Part shown: piece by piece, positions 5,193-5,489 of the stretch
Layout of the letters: each line of letters begins with the position of its first letter
How positions within the stretch are numbered: the first letter of the stretch is position 1
DNA from: Patescibacteria group bacterium
GTDB taxonomy: Bacteria; Patescibacteriota; Patescibacteriia; Patescibacteriales; UBA12465
Length of the DNA: 5,489 bases
Reading direction: 5' to 3'
Assembly (NCBI GenBank): GCA_021734825.1
Contig: JAIPIE010000049.1
Coordinates: 1 to 5,489, forward strand
The notes under the pieces: generated by a model
Told to the model about the DNA's origin: nothing
The model's input: only the letters and a program-made list of their open reading frames with translations
Database searches by the model: none
Position numbers and translations under genes: made by a program

Positions 5193-5489
5193 CTACATTT
5201 TAATTATTTGCTTGGTCTTGCTTTGTAGCTTGTGTTGGCAGAAAACAGTACTAGCCTTAGAACCAGGCACGCTTTTATATCGTACTTCTAGTAACGGCGA
5301 GATGTATGGTTATAGTAGTAAGGAATTAATTAGGGAGAAAAATGGCATCATGACCAATATTTATCCTGGTCATGTCGCTATTTATATCGGTGAGGAGGAT
5401 GGGGTTGATTATGTGGTTGAGGCTCTAAGTGGTGGTATTGTGAAAACGCCGGCTCAATATTTTATTAATGAATCTTTGGGTGAGGAATT
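5179..5489 (+). CDS. Secreted permuted NlpC/P60-like (YiiX/C40-type) protein, 3' end missing
   Basis: The first 103 residues of an open frame that runs off the window. A signal peptide is clear: MKNFNY, a hydrophobic core (about 7-19) and a likely cleavage after TVLA (residue 26), just before LEPGTLLYRTSS. The mature part resembles the circularly permuted NlpC/P60 (papain-like) fold, in which the catalytic His comes first and the Cys last: His65 in PGHVAIYIG and Glu81 in YVVEAL, followed by GGIVKTPAQYF, like the YiiX/YaeF pattern 'SHTG...FEAV...TP'. The nucleophilic Cys would be past the right edge, so activity cannot be judged. Relatives include peptidoglycan amidases/peptidases and lipid-acting enzymes; the substrate is unknown. 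The ATG lies inside the end of the upstream gene (14-base overlap, different frame), which supports coupled expression with the membrane-anchored helical protein. Confidence 0.85.
   Translation, partial: MKNFNYILIICLVLLCSLCWQKTVLALEPGTLLYRTSSNGEMYGYSSKELIREKNGIMTNIYPGHVAIYIGEEDGVDYVVEALSGGIVKTPAQYFINESLGEE

Noticed and set aside
1..5489. Alternative genetic code (UGA as Gly or Trp, known in some candidate phyla)
   Set aside because: All frames read through with the standard code, Trp is TGG, and no gene needs TGA decoding; absence of TGA stops in five genes is not evidence by itself.
1..5489. tRNA, rRNA, CRISPR array, insertion sequence or phage genes
   Set aside because: No cloverleaf, repeat-spacer pattern, terminal inverted repeats or transposase/integrase motif seen on either strand.

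Overview
The window is AT-rich bacterial DNA with six genes (one cut by the right edge), short gaps and strong hairpin terminators. The best guess for its source is Candidatus Patescibacteria (Candidate Phyla Radiation). This rests on the style of the large O-antigen ligase/polymerase-like protein, with its N-terminal 'SNLLFPYISSKQ' and 'SFWGDVERLLG' segments, and on the exported NlpC/P60-like protein with 'IYPGHVAIYIG'. Both resemble proteins I associate with that group. The assignment is from memory of families, not from a search. All five visible stop codons are TAA, and none of the six starts has a convincing Shine-Dalgarno sequence.

Layout. Bases 1-85 hold no supportable gene, only a bidirectional terminator (40-76). 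On the minus strand, 905 to 86 is a two-gene operon of small four-helix membrane proteins of unknown function; they may be divergent paralogs. The gap 906-1083 holds back-to-back promoters: a weak one leftward and a near-consensus one rightward. The latter drives a complete non-heme ferritin (1084-1605) that ends in a strong terminator. Next comes a monocistronic O-antigen ligase/Wzy-type membrane protein with a TPR tail (about 1794-4040), also closed by a strong terminator. After a 200-base gap containing a long inverted repeat, a new unit starts: a single-pass membrane protein with a HEAT-like helical domain outside the cell (4242-5192), overlapped by 14 bases by a secreted, circularly permuted NlpC/P60-like protein (5179 onward, truncated).

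How the genes relate. The ferritin is an independent iron-storage/detoxification unit. The last three genes all concern the cell surface: a glycan polymerase/ligase, then a membrane-anchored helical-repeat protein coupled to a putative secreted cell-wall or lipid-acting hydrolase. The two left-hand membrane proteins have no assignable role. I see no CRISPR, transposon, tRNA, rRNA or phage signature. Nothing here clearly amounts to a new system. The best leads are the coupled HEAT-like/NlpC-like exported pair and the structured leader in front of it.
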